Assembly: GCA_017390825.1 (NCBI GenBank)
Contig: JAFPAK010000241.1
Coordinates: 1 to 6,505 of the forward strand
Reading direction: 5' to 3'
DNA from: Clostridia bacterium
GTDB taxonomy: Bacteria > Bacillota_A > Clostridia > Oscillospirales > Acutalibacteraceae
DNA: 6,505 bases
Shown piece by piece: positions 1 to 3,763 of this stretch. Positions within the stretch are counted from its first letter, which is position 1; the number at the start of each line of letters is the position of its first letter. The notes under the pieces are model-generated. The model saw nothing but the letters and a program-made list of their open reading frames with translations. It made no database searches and was not told the DNA's origin. A program made the position numbers and the translations under genes.

Positions 1-11
1 AGGGATTAGTC

Positions 12-251
12 ATGAAACGACTTCAGAAACTTTTAAGAGCTTTAAATGATTATCTTGACAGCAACGCATATTATGATGATGATAAACAGGAAACAATAAT
101 TGAAGGCGGGAAGGATCGTTGCTACGATTCAGTAATGAAAGACGAAGAAATTCACCTTTTAACGTCTGACGTAGTAAAGCTCTATATTGATCTTATGTTT
201 GACGACTGGAAAACATTTGATTTGATATGCCGCGAAAACAATGGTTATTAA
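12..251 (+). CDS. Small acidic phage protein, unknown function (79 aa)
   Basis: I do not recognise this protein. The ATG at 12 has an AGGGA ribosome binding site at 1-5, six bases upstream, so the gene is probably complete although it sits at the window edge. The N-terminus (residues 2-17) is a basic-to-amphipathic helix. The rest is acidic, with patches YYDDDKQE (20-27) and MKDEE (42-46), and ends in a Trp/Phe-containing helix. There is no membrane segment or signal peptide. It is the first of a + strand run of tiny genes, followed after 60 bases by the gene at 312 with a hairpin between them. Its size and acidity fit phage accessory proteins that bind host proteins or mimic DNA, but nothing identifies a target. 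Confidence 0.75.
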   Translation: MKRLQKLLRALNDYLDSNAYYDDDKQETIIEGGKDRCYDSVMKDEEIHLLTSDVVKLYIDLMFDDWKTFDLICRENNGY

Positions 252-266
252 AACAGAAAACATCCG

Positions 267-290
267 GCAGGGATCTTCCGAGATCCCTGC
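267..290 (+). other. Intergenic hairpin without T-tract
   Basis: A perfect 10-bp stem (GCAGGGATCT at 267-276 with AGATCCCTGC at 281-290) closes a four-base TCCG loop. The next bases are ACAATACAAG, not a T-run, so it does not look like an intrinsic terminator. It ends eight bases before the AAGGAGGA ribosome binding site of the gene at 312. An mRNA processing or stability element is more likely. Confidence 0.6.
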
Positions 291-311
291 ACAATACAAG
301 GAGGAGCGGAA

Positions 312-488
312 ATGAAAATCAACTTTTATTCAGACAATAACAGCGGCGAAGAAAAATGCATCGAAAACGTATCTTCTATTGACTTTTACAGAACTAAAGT
401 TATCTGCTACTTTTCAAAAGATTTCAAGTACGATATGAAAGAAATTCCGATCAATAATATTATCTCAATTGATAACATGGAGGACTAA
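312..488 (+). CDS. Small unknown phage protein (58 aa)
   Basis: This short gene begins at ATG 312 with a strong AAGGAGGA site at 298-305, six bases upstream, and ends with TAA at 486-488. The product starts MKINFYSDNN and ends NNIISIDNMED. Its alternating hydrophobic pattern (IDFYRTKVICYF, then EIPINNIISID) suggests a small all-beta fold. I do not recognise a family. The next gene starts two bases after the stop, and its ribosome binding site (GGAGG, 479-483) lies inside this gene's last codons, so the two are probably translationally coupled. The overall pattern (MK-beta, turn, beta, then a -IP---I--I- ending) resembles the following 52-residue protein, so they may be diverged paralogues; that is a weak reading by eye. 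Confidence 0.7.
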   Translation: MKINFYSDNNSGEEKCIENVSSIDFYRTKVICYFSKDFKYDMKEIPINNIISIDNMED

Positions 489-490
489 AA

Positions 491-649
491 ATGAAACTGA
501 CTATTTTTTTGAAATCAGGAAAAGTTCGAGAAGTTATGACAAACTTATTCGAAATAGTTATCACTAAAGACGGCATCGAGCTTACAAATTTAAGCACTTT
601 TGAAGTGCAAACAATTCCGTTTTGTGTGATAGAGCGAATTGAAGTTTAA
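491..649 (+). CDS. Small unknown phage protein (52 aa)
   Basis: ATG 491 follows a GGAGG at 479-483 with seven bases between, and the frame ends with TAA at 647-649. The product starts MKLTIFLKSGKVREV and ends TIPFCVIERIEV. It reads as a compact beta-rich protein with no signal or membrane segment and no catalytic motif. It lies tightly between the 58-residue gene (two-base gap) and the 147-residue gene (12-base gap), so it is part of the same transcript. Function is unknown. Its C-terminal pattern (FEVQTIPFCVIERIEV) parallels the end of the preceding protein (KEIPINNIISID), suggesting possible duplication. Confidence 0.68.
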   Translation: MKLTIFLKSGKVREVMTNLFEIVITKDGIELTNLSTFEVQTIPFCVIERIEV

Positions 650-661
650 AGAGGTGATAAC

Positions 662-1105
662 ATGAAATACAATAATTTAATTCAGGTTTTCGAGGGCGAG
701 GATCTTGAAAACCTTACGGATTTCCTGAATCTGAAGTACGAAAAAATGCTGAACGGTAAAGAATATTACATGTTAATTATCCGTTCAAAGTTCAGAATGA
801 ACGTTCGCAGAATCAACACGAGAATTCTTTCAGATAAGATCTATTCGTTTTTGAAAAATGAAACTGATGTTATAGAACATAGCGGAAAACGCTATAGAGT
901 GGCGAAAACGGACTTCAAGGCTAACGGGTATAATGTTTATCTTGTATATCAGGAAGGCGACAGCGTGCCGTGTACGTTGTATAGAGCGTTAGAACATTAT
1001 AACCCCGCAACAAAACAAATCGCAGTTTGTTCCTATTACGTGCAGGTCGATAAGGATCCTGAACCCTTCAGAAATTTTTCAAAAGATTTTTCAGAAAACG
1101 CTTGA
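662..1105 (+). CDS. Unknown phage protein (147 aa)
   Basis: This is the largest gene of the + strand run. ATG 662 is preceded by AGAGGTGAT at about 650-657. The sequence has an acidic N-terminus (EGEDLENLTD, 11-20) and a strongly basic stretch (RSKFRMNVRRINTRI, 41-55) that could contact nucleic acid. The middle is mixed alpha/beta, with GKRYRVAKTDF (75-85) and YNVYLVYQEGD (90-100). No family is recognised. The stop TGA (1103-1105) sits inside the -35 hexamer of the downstream promoter, and the last residues (FRNFSKDFSENA, 136-147) are encoded by the AT-rich part of that promoter cassette. The C-terminus may therefore have been rewritten when the cassette was acquired. Confidence 0.8.
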   Translation: MKYNNLIQVFEGEDLENLTDFLNLKYEKMLNGKEYYMLIIRSKFRMNVRRINTRILSDKIYSFLKNETDVIEHSGKRYRVAKTDFKANGYNVYLVYQEGDSVPCTLYRALEHYNPATKQIAVCSYYVQVDKDPEPFRNFSKDFSENA

Positions 1106-1130
1106 CGTAGCACTCAATGGGTGATATAAT
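1102..1130 (+). promoter_or_regulatory. Sigma-A type promoter A
   Basis: The -35 box is TTGACG (1102-1107), followed by a 17-bp spacer and TATAAT (1125-1130), with a TGn extension (1122-1124). A/T tracts lie upstream. Transcription should start near 1137 and drive the genes at 1207, 1473 and 1646. The -35 box overlaps the stop codon of the preceding gene. Confidence 0.88.
1111..1123 (+). promoter_or_regulatory. Putative operator in promoter A spacer
   Basis: CACTCAATGGGTG is a 13-bp imperfect dyad (half-sites CACTC and, on the other strand, CACCC, three-base centre). It lies between the -35 and -10 boxes, where a bound protein would block RNA polymerase. The matching dyad in promoter B has the same two half-sites in swapped order. 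The small HTH protein at 3194 is a candidate binder, by inference only. Confidence 0.55.
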
Positions 1131-1138
1131 ATAATCAT

Positions 1139-1164
1139 GGAGGGAACAAAAAACAGTTCCCTTC
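1139..1164 (+). other. Hairpin in promoter A leader
   Basis: AGGGAAC (1141-1147) pairs with GTTCCCT (1156-1162) around an A-rich loop, with a possible GG/TC extension at the base. It would form at the very 5' end of the transcript, a position known to protect mRNA from decay. No equivalent clear hairpin is seen in the leader of promoter B. Confidence 0.5.
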
Positions 1165-1206
1165 CTGATACACCCCAAAACCAAAGATTGCGAAAGGACG
1201 ATAGTT

Positions 1207-1449
1207 ATGAAAAAATTTGAAGTAGGACGCAAATACTCTGCACGTAGCATCTGCGACCACAATTGCATATGGCCATATACAATAATCGCTCGCACTGCTT
1301 GCACAGTAACAGCACTTGACGAGGACGGAAATCAGTTTAAATTCAGAATCAATAAAAAAACATCTGAATATAGGAACGCAGAAACATTTTATCCGCTCGG
1401 ACAGTATTCAATGTGTCCGACCATTTCCGCAGATATGATCGAGGATTAA
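1207..1449 (+). CDS. Conserved mobile-element protein of unknown function (80 aa)
   Basis: ATG 1207 follows AAAGGAC (1194-1200), and this is the first gene after promoter A and its roughly 70-base leader. The protein reads FEVGRKY (4-10), SICDHNCIWPY (14-24), a central ARTACTVTALDEDG, FRINKK (46-51) and YPLGQYSMCP (62-71). This pattern (FEVG-x-Y, SICDH-C, R-A-TVT, RINKK, YPLG-YSMCP) is one I associate with a widespread family of short proteins in Clostridia phages and integrative elements, with no known function. The fold is probably small and beta-rich. Cys16, Cys20, Cys32 and Cys70 are spaced too irregularly to assert a metal site. There is no membrane segment or signal. Confidence 0.82.
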   Translation: MKKFEVGRKYSARSICDHNCIWPYTIIARTACTVTALDEDGNQFKFRINKKTSEYRNAETFYPLGQYSMCPTISADMIED

Positions 1450-1472
1450 ATCATAATAGGAGGTAAAAAGAA

Positions 1473-1640
1473 ATGAAATACGCTACTTATGAGGTAAACG
1501 AAGTCGAATTTGGTTTCAGGGGCTTTTTTATAGCTCTTTCAGAAAAGGAAGCACTTGAAAAAGCCGTTGAGTTCTTCAGGAGAATTGAAGGAAAATACGT
1601 CAAAATTTCCGACTGCTATGCAGAAAAGATAGAGGAGTAA
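1473..1640 (+). CDS. Small unknown phage protein (55 aa)
   Basis: ATG 1473 has an excellent AGGAGG site (1458-1463), and the frame closes with TAA at 1638-1640. The product starts MKYATYEVNEVEFGF, continues with a helix SEKEALEKAVEFFRR (23-37), and ends YAEKIEE. The beta-strand followed by (S/T)-x-x-EAL-x-x-(A/V) helix resembles the layout of the next protein (EAENTNEAL). Both may belong to the many tiny phage proteins with one strand-helix unit. No function is recognised. It lies 23 bases after the 80-residue gene and five bases before the 69-residue gene. Its last codons contain the GAGGAG that probably serves as the next gene's ribosome binding site. Confidence 0.72.
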   Translation: MKYATYEVNEVEFGFRGFFIALSEKEALEKAVEFFRRIEGKYVKISDCYAEKIEE

Positions 1641-1645
1641 AGGGA

Positions 1646-1855
1646 ATGAAACATTATAAAGTTTTTACAGAGTTCGCAGGCGATAAAATGTACCTGAACG
1701 ATCAGGGAAACGATTTAATTATTGAAGCTGAAAACACAAACGAAGCCCTTCAGGATGTCGTTTCGTGGATTTATGCGAGTTCAAATTATTCTAAGGAAAA
1801 AACGACCGAATGGCTTGAATCGCATCCGCTTGTTTTTGAACCCTACGCTATGTAA
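1646..1855 (+). CDS. Small unknown phage protein (69 aa)
   Basis: ATG 1646 uses the GAGGAG at 1632-1637, inside the end of the preceding gene, so translation is likely coupled. The protein begins MKHYKVFTEFAGDKMYL and continues with LIIEAENTNEALQDVV (24-39), a strand-helix unit typical of short phage proteins of unknown role. It ends in a Trp/Ser-rich helical tail (WLESHPLVFEPYAM). It is acidic and has no membrane segment. It is the last gene of the promoter A unit: seven bases after its stop lies a large inverted repeat and then promoter B. The resemblance to the 55-residue neighbour is limited to the EAL helix context and may not reflect homology. Confidence 0.75.
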   Translation: MKHYKVFTEFAGDKMYLNDQGNDLIIEAENTNEALQDVVSWIYASSNYSKEKTTEWLESHPLVFEPYAM

Positions 1856-1862
1856 ATAAAAC

Positions 1863-1889
1863 GAACATGTTCCATTTTGGAACATGTTC
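1863..1889 (+). repeat. Two tandem GAACATGTTC palindromes forming a large inverted repeat
   Basis: GAACATGTTCC (1863-1873) and GGAACATGTTC (1879-1889) form an 11-bp stem around ATTTT. Each half also contains its own perfect 10-bp palindrome, GAACATGTTC, centred 17 bp apart. An A-run follows rather than a T-run, so it is not a convincing + strand terminator. It lies just upstream of the A/T tracts of promoter B, a position suited to a pair of dimer-binding sites. It could act as RNA hairpin, DNA operator or both. Confidence 0.7.
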
Positions 1890-1921
1890 AAAAAAATTTC
1901 TGAAAAATTTTTAAAAAACGC

Positions 1922-1950
1922 TTGACTTTGCACCCGATGAGTGTTATAAT
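1922..1950 (+). promoter_or_regulatory. Sigma-A type promoter B
   Basis: TTGACT (1922-1927), a 17-bp spacer and TATAAT (1945-1950), with a TGn extension (1942-1944). Dense A/T tracts lie upstream (1890-1918). Transcription probably starts near 1957 and drives the genes from 2060 to 3460, through a roughly 100-base leader with no gene in it. Confidence 0.88.
1931..1943 (+). promoter_or_regulatory. Putative operator in promoter B spacer
   Basis: CACCCGATGAGTG is a 13-bp imperfect dyad at the same position as the one in promoter A. Its left half matches the right half of A (CACCC) and its right half matches the left half of A (CACTC), so dyad character is kept although individual bases differ. 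Confidence 0.55.
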
Positions 1951-2059
1951 ATAATCATGGAAGCAAGGAAAACAAGTTGAGAACAAACCGTAGCAAATTT
2001 GATTTTCCCGAGATCCTGAAGAAAACAAACCAAAAACACTTGAAACGAGGTAAATGAAC

Positions 2060-2296
2060 ATGAATGAAACAAGAGGATTTAAAACACTTGAAAAAAGATA
2101 CGGCGTGAAGGTTGTTTCCGAGGGTGTACACTTCAACCCACTGACAAACAGAACTTCAGAAACCTTTAAGATCTATTCCGCAGACAATTGCAAATGGGAA
2201 AACGGATTAAGCCGAGCAGGAGTAAAAAAAGAGTGTGAAAAGTGGGCGAGACAGCTTCTTGAAATCAAGGAAAAAGTTGAAATCGCAAGATCATAA
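2060..2296 (+). CDS. Small unknown phage protein (78 aa)
   Basis: First gene after promoter B. I chose the ATG at 2060 over the in-frame ATG at 2054 because GAGGT (2047-2051) lies eight bases from the former and only two from the latter. The product begins MNETRGFKTLEKRYG, has a central hydrophobic/polar region (VKVVSEGVHFNP, 16-27, and SETFKIYSADN, 33-43), and ends in a long charged helix (RAGVKKECEKWARQLLEIKEKVE, 52-74). It contains no catalytic, metal or membrane motif and I do not recognise a family. A 10-bp hairpin follows within ten bases of the stop. Confidence 0.75.
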   Translation: MNETRGFKTLEKRYGVKVVSEGVHFNPLTNRTSETFKIYSADNCKWENGLSRAGVKKECEKWARQLLEIKEKVEIARS

Positions 2297-2305
2297 AAAC
2301 GAAAG

Positions 2306-2331
2306 TCCTTCAGGGTCCACGCCCTGAAGGA
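2306..2331 (+). other. Intergenic hairpin without T-tract
   Basis: TCCTTCAGGG (2306-2315) pairs perfectly with CCCTGAAGGA (2322-2331), closing a six-base loop (TCCACG). The following bases are TATAAACCAAAAACC, not a T-run. It separates the genes at 2060 and 2363 and leaves the AAAGGATG ribosome binding site (2348-2355) free. A processing or stability element is more likely than a terminator. Confidence 0.6.
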
Positions 2332-2362
2332 TATAAACCAAAAACCGAAAGGATGTTTTAAA

Positions 2363-2629
2363 ATGAAAGAACTAAAAGAACTTTTAAACGAACTTAACCT
2401 TGCAATTATTGCTTCGGAGACTGCTGATAAAGAGTACGAAAAAAACCCTGAAAGTCAGGAAGCCGAAGCCGCCTTTGATAAGGCTTATAAGCATGAGTAT
2501 TCAATCCGTGAGAAAATCGCACACAAAATCGTTGAGGTTACTTCAGGCGCAGTCGAATACAAGATCGCTTTTAAAATGACTTATAACCCTGATTTTCATT
2601 CTTTAATGAAACTCGATATTGTTGGTTGA
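2363..2629 (+). CDS. Small helical phage protein, unknown function (88 aa)
   Basis: ATG 2363 follows AAAGGATG (2348-2355). Residues 1-58 are almost entirely helical and highly charged (MKELKELLNELNLAII, then KEYEKNPESQEAEAAFDKAYKHEY, then IREKIAHKIVEVT), with heptad-like leucines near the N-terminus suggesting a short coiled coil or helical hairpin. Residues 59-88 (SGAVEYKIAFKMTYNPDFHS) look like a small beta-strand tail. The N-terminal helical hairpin recalls many phage proteins of unknown role, but no specific family is recognised. It sits between two RNA-hairpin intergenic regions. There is no membrane segment. Confidence 0.75.
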   Translation: MKELKELLNELNLAIIASETADKEYEKNPESQEAEAAFDKAYKHEYSIREKIAHKIVEVTSGAVEYKIAFKMTYNPDFHSLMKLDIVG

Positions 2630-2636
2630 GTTCAAA

Positions 2637-2731
2637 ACCCTTCAGGAAGCCGCTACAATGACACGTAGCAGGCTTCCGGCATAAAGGGTGTAAAATTACA
2701 CTAAGAAATAAAACGCTTGTTATTCGGCGTT
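2637..2731 (+). promoter_or_regulatory. Structured intergenic/leader RNA segment
   Basis: Three nested stems are visible: ACCCTT/AAGGGT (2637-2642 with 2684-2689), GGAAGCC/GGCTTCC (2645-2651 with 2671-2677) and GCTAC/GTAGC (2652-2656 with 2665-2669). They close an eight-base loop, AATGACAC. Further on, GTGTAA (2688-2693) can pair with TTACAC (2696-2701), competing with the outer stem, or GTGT can pair with the ACAC of the loop. A weaker AACGC/GCGTT stem (2712-2716 with 2727-2731) comes just before the AGGAGGA site of the gene at 2750. I do not recognise a known riboswitch class. The competing pairings are suggestive, not proof, of a switch. Confidence 0.45.
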
Positions 2732-2749
2732 GTAGGAGGATTTAAAGCA

Positions 2750-2989
2750 ATGTGTATTTTAAACAGCGTTATGTCTGATTTTCTGAAGGATCTTTCGGAA
2801 GTCCTGAAGGAATACAAAGTCGCAGTCGAGGTTGACGAAAATAACAACCTTCAGTTCGTAAGCTATGAACATGATTTTATGATAACTGCAAGCCGCTTTT
2901 CTGAAGGAACATTCGAAGATTGCAATTTAAGCACGTTCGTGGGAAATTTGACTGCGGAGGAAATAAAAAATGAAAAGAATCGAAAATGA
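2750..2989 (+). CDS. Small acidic phage protein, unknown function (79 aa)
   Basis: The open frame extends upstream to a TTG at 2717, but the ATG at 2750 has a near-perfect AGGAGGA site (2734-2740) nine bases upstream, so I place the start there. The product begins MCILNSVMSDFLKDLSEVLKEYK (a helix), followed by strands VAVEVDENNNLQFVSYE (24-40) and FMITASRFSEGTFED (43-57), and ends in an AEEIKNEKNRK helix. It is acidic and soluble, and the family is not recognised. Its 3' end overlaps the start of the next gene by 20 bases, and the GGAGG for that gene lies inside it, so the two are translationally coupled. The structured RNA upstream could control its translation. Confidence 0.78.
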   Translation: MCILNSVMSDFLKDLSEVLKEYKVAVEVDENNNLQFVSYEHDFMITASRFSEGTFEDCNLSTFVGNLTAEEIKNEKNRK

Positions 2990-3191
2990 TTGCGTCGGAG
3001 GATGCGGCGATACTGGATTTGGCTGTCGTGGTGTTCTTTGTCCTTTAAGAAGTGTGCCGCACTTCTACTGTGATGTGTGCGGAGACGAGGTCGAGCAGGA
3101 TGATTTTCACGAGGGCGAGCTTACTGAAAACGGTTTTAAGGATCTTTGCGAATCCTGCTACAATGAATTAATAGAAAACGAGGATGATTAA
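2970..3191 (+). CDS. Cys-rich zinc-binding phage protein (73 aa)
   Basis: The product has two cysteine clusters. The first is C8-x3-C12-x6-C19-x4-C24 in the DCVGGCGDTGFGCRGVLCP stretch. The second is C34-x2-C37 paired with C60-x2-C63 (YCDVCGDE and LCESCY), a treble-clef or zinc-ribbon-like spacing. The VPHFYCDVCGDEVE core followed by an LCESC-type second knuckle matches a kind of short zinc protein common in Clostridia phages, whose role is unknown. The C-terminus is very acidic (NELIENEDD). The start at ATG 2970 uses GGAGG (2956-2960) within the preceding gene, with a 20-base overlap. It is followed two bases later by the helix-turn-helix gene. A regulatory or adaptor role is plausible; DNA binding is not shown. 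Confidence 0.8.
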   Translation: MKRIENDCVGGCGDTGFGCRGVLCPLRSVPHFYCDVCGDEVEQDDFHEGELTENGFKDLCESCYNELIENEDD

Positions 3192-3193
3192 AA

Positions 3194-3460
3194 ATGAAAA
3201 ATACAAACAAATCAAAAATAGGTAAATACCTTGAATCTGTCGGATTGTCAATGACCGAGTTTGCAAGAGCTGAAGGAATACCACTTCGCACGGTTCAGAA
3301 CTGGAGTTACGGAGTGCGAAACCCTGCACCGTGGCTCGAAAAGTGGATCTTTGAAAAAATAGAAATGTGTGCTTTCGCAAAGGGAACGCACCCTGAAGTT
3401 GTAAAAGAATATGAATCAATACCCTCCGATCCTGAATTTCTGAAAAGGTGCGCTGAATGA
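3194..3460 (+). CDS. Small helix-turn-helix DNA-binding protein (88 aa)
   Basis: Residues 19-40 contain an HTH signature: SMTEFARAEGIP, then LRTVQNWSYG as the likely recognition helix, followed by R-NPAPWL. This is the short XRE-like 'FA-x-x-x-GIP-x-RT-x-Q-NW-x-x-G-x-R-P-P' type that occurs singly in Firmicutes phages and islands. The rest (48-88) is helical and may dimerise. ATG 3194 uses GAGGATGAT (3180-3188), overlapping the end of the zinc-protein gene. It is the last gene before the terminator at 3484. As the only clear DNA-binding gene in the run, it is the best local candidate to bind the dyads at 1111-1123 and 1931-1943 and repress the operon, as Aca proteins do in anti-CRISPR operons. 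That link is inference. Confidence 0.85.
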   Translation: MKNTNKSKIGKYLESVGLSMTEFARAEGIPLRTVQNWSYGVRNPAPWLEKWIFEKIEMCAFAKGTHPEVVKEYESIPSDPEFLKRCAE

Positions 3461-3483
3461 TTTAATATTTACTTATCACAAAG

Positions 3484-3523
3484 AAAAAGGACTGAACGAT
3501 TAAATACCGTTCAGTCCTTTTTT
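3484..3523. terminator. Bidirectional intrinsic terminator
   Basis: GGACTGAACG (3489-3498) pairs with CGTTCAGTCC (3508-3517) around a nine-base loop. The stem is followed by TTTTTT (3518-3523) on the + strand and flanked by AAAAA (3484-3488), which gives a T-run on the - strand. It ends the + strand run of small genes and also stops transcripts arriving from the tail and holin genes on the - strand. Confidence 0.92.
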
Positions 3524-3558
3524 CGGATTATTTTCTGCGAGGCTAACACGCTGTGAAT
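3484..3558 (-). ncRNA. Possible ~75-nt small RNA between convergent modules
   Basis: The - strand promoter at 3565-3593 would start transcription near 3558, and the terminator closes the transcript near 3484. No open frame of useful length lies between. The predicted RNA would have an unstructured AT-rich middle and a terminator hairpin. It would be antisense only to spacer and to the terminator region of the opposite operon. It is predicted from promoter plus terminator only. Confidence 0.3.
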
Positions 3559-3563
3559 AGCGT
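3548..3563. repeat. Short dyad at the predicted start site
   Basis: ACGCT (3548-3552) and AGCGT (3559-3563) form an inverted repeat with a six-base centre. It straddles the predicted transcription start of the - strand promoter and could be an operator. Confidence 0.35.
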
Positions 3564-3564
3564 T

Positions 3565-3582
3565 ATTATATCATGATATAAT
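3565..3582. repeat. 18-bp perfect palindrome over the -10 region
   Basis: ATTATATCATGATATAAT reads the same on both strands and carries TATAAT at both ends. It covers the -10 box and the adjacent half of the spacer of the - strand promoter. It is a candidate repressor site; the low complexity of TATA-type sequence makes chance a partial explanation. On the + strand the mirrored TATAAT (3577-3582) has no good -35 partner. Confidence 0.6.
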
Positions 3583-3593
3583 GCACTTGTCAA
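3565..3593 (-). promoter_or_regulatory. Consensus sigma-A promoter, - strand
   Basis: Read on the - strand: TTGACA (3593-3588), a 17-bp spacer, then TATAAT (3570-3565) with a TGn extension. Both hexamers match the consensus exactly. The -35 box overlaps the stop codon of the holin gene. The only thing downstream before the terminator is about 75 bases of non-coding sequence. Confidence 0.8.
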
Positions 3594-3763
3594 GGCTTTT
3601 TCGTCATCTGAGTTCCAAAGTAAAACGCTATAACTGTACTGTAAATCGTAATAAATATTTGCGGTTCAATTCTGCCGATAACAGCCTGATAAACGAACGC
3701 CCCTGTGAGTGCAAATGTCACTATTGACTTTACATCAATTAATTTACTGATTCGTTCTTTCAT
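3590..3763 (-). CDS. Phage holin, small two-pass type (57 aa)
   Basis: The protein begins MKERISKLIDVKSIVTF. Two hydrophobic segments, about 13-29 (SIVTFALTGAFVYQAVI) and 36-51 (IFITIYSTVIAFYFGT), are separated by a short GRIEPQ turn, and the tail is QMTKKP. The KSIVT...I-FYFGTQ layout is that of short holin-like proteins found at the end of tail/lysis modules in many Clostridia and Streptococcus phages, which permeabilise the membrane at lysis. The open frame extends upstream to 3835, but no ATG, GTG or TTG with a good site is apparent there. ATG 3763 lies 20 bases inside the preceding gene, with TGGAGG about 12 bases upstream, so it is likely coupled. No endolysin gene follows in the window. 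Confidence 0.82.
   Translation of the reverse strand: MKERISKLIDVKSIVTFALTGAFVYQAVIGRIEPQIFITIYSTVIAFYFGTQMTKKP

Larger units (their letters stand above)
1095..1141 (+). repeat. Promoter cassette copy A
   Basis: This 47-bp block aligns without gaps to 1915-1961 with six mismatches counted by eye. It begins at the AAAACGCTTGAC that includes the -35 box, runs through the -10 region and ends at ATAATCATGGA around the likely start site. The last 17 bases are identical in both copies. Flanking A/T tracts upstream (1071-1094) are similar in style in both copies, like an UP element. Confidence 0.85.
1915..1961 (+). repeat. Promoter cassette copy B
   Basis: Second copy of the 47-bp block seen at 1095-1141, displaced by 820 bp. 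Differences are at 1927, 1929, 1934, 1936, 1940 and 1944. The -35 core, the extended -10 and the first transcribed bases are kept. Confidence 0.85.

Noticed and set aside
1137..1220. Leaderless reading frame from the ATG at the predicted start site of promoter A
   Set aside because: The frame encodes 27 residues, but the equivalent ATG in promoter B gives only seven codons. There is no conserved peptide, and the real gene starts at 1207 with a ribosome binding site.
1068..1304. - strand open frame resembling another at 1888-2136 at its C-terminus (VKRFLK)
   Set aside because: Both frames run antisense through the two promoter cassettes, so the shared ending reflects the repeated promoter DNA. 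Neither has a convincing ribosome binding site and both oppose well-supported + strand genes.
1863..1889. Gram-positive LexA (SOS) boxes
   Set aside because: The known box is GAAC-N4-GTTC, and these are GAAC-AT-GTTC with only two bases between the half-sites. The spacing does not fit.
1863..1905. Intrinsic terminator between promoter A genes and promoter B
   Set aside because: The stem is strong, but an A-run rather than a T-run follows on the + strand. The - strand side has only a weak T-rich stretch.
2717..2749. TTG start at 2717 for the gene ending at 2989
   Set aside because: No ribosome binding site precedes it, and the AGGAGGA at 2734-2740 is correctly placed only for the ATG at 2750.
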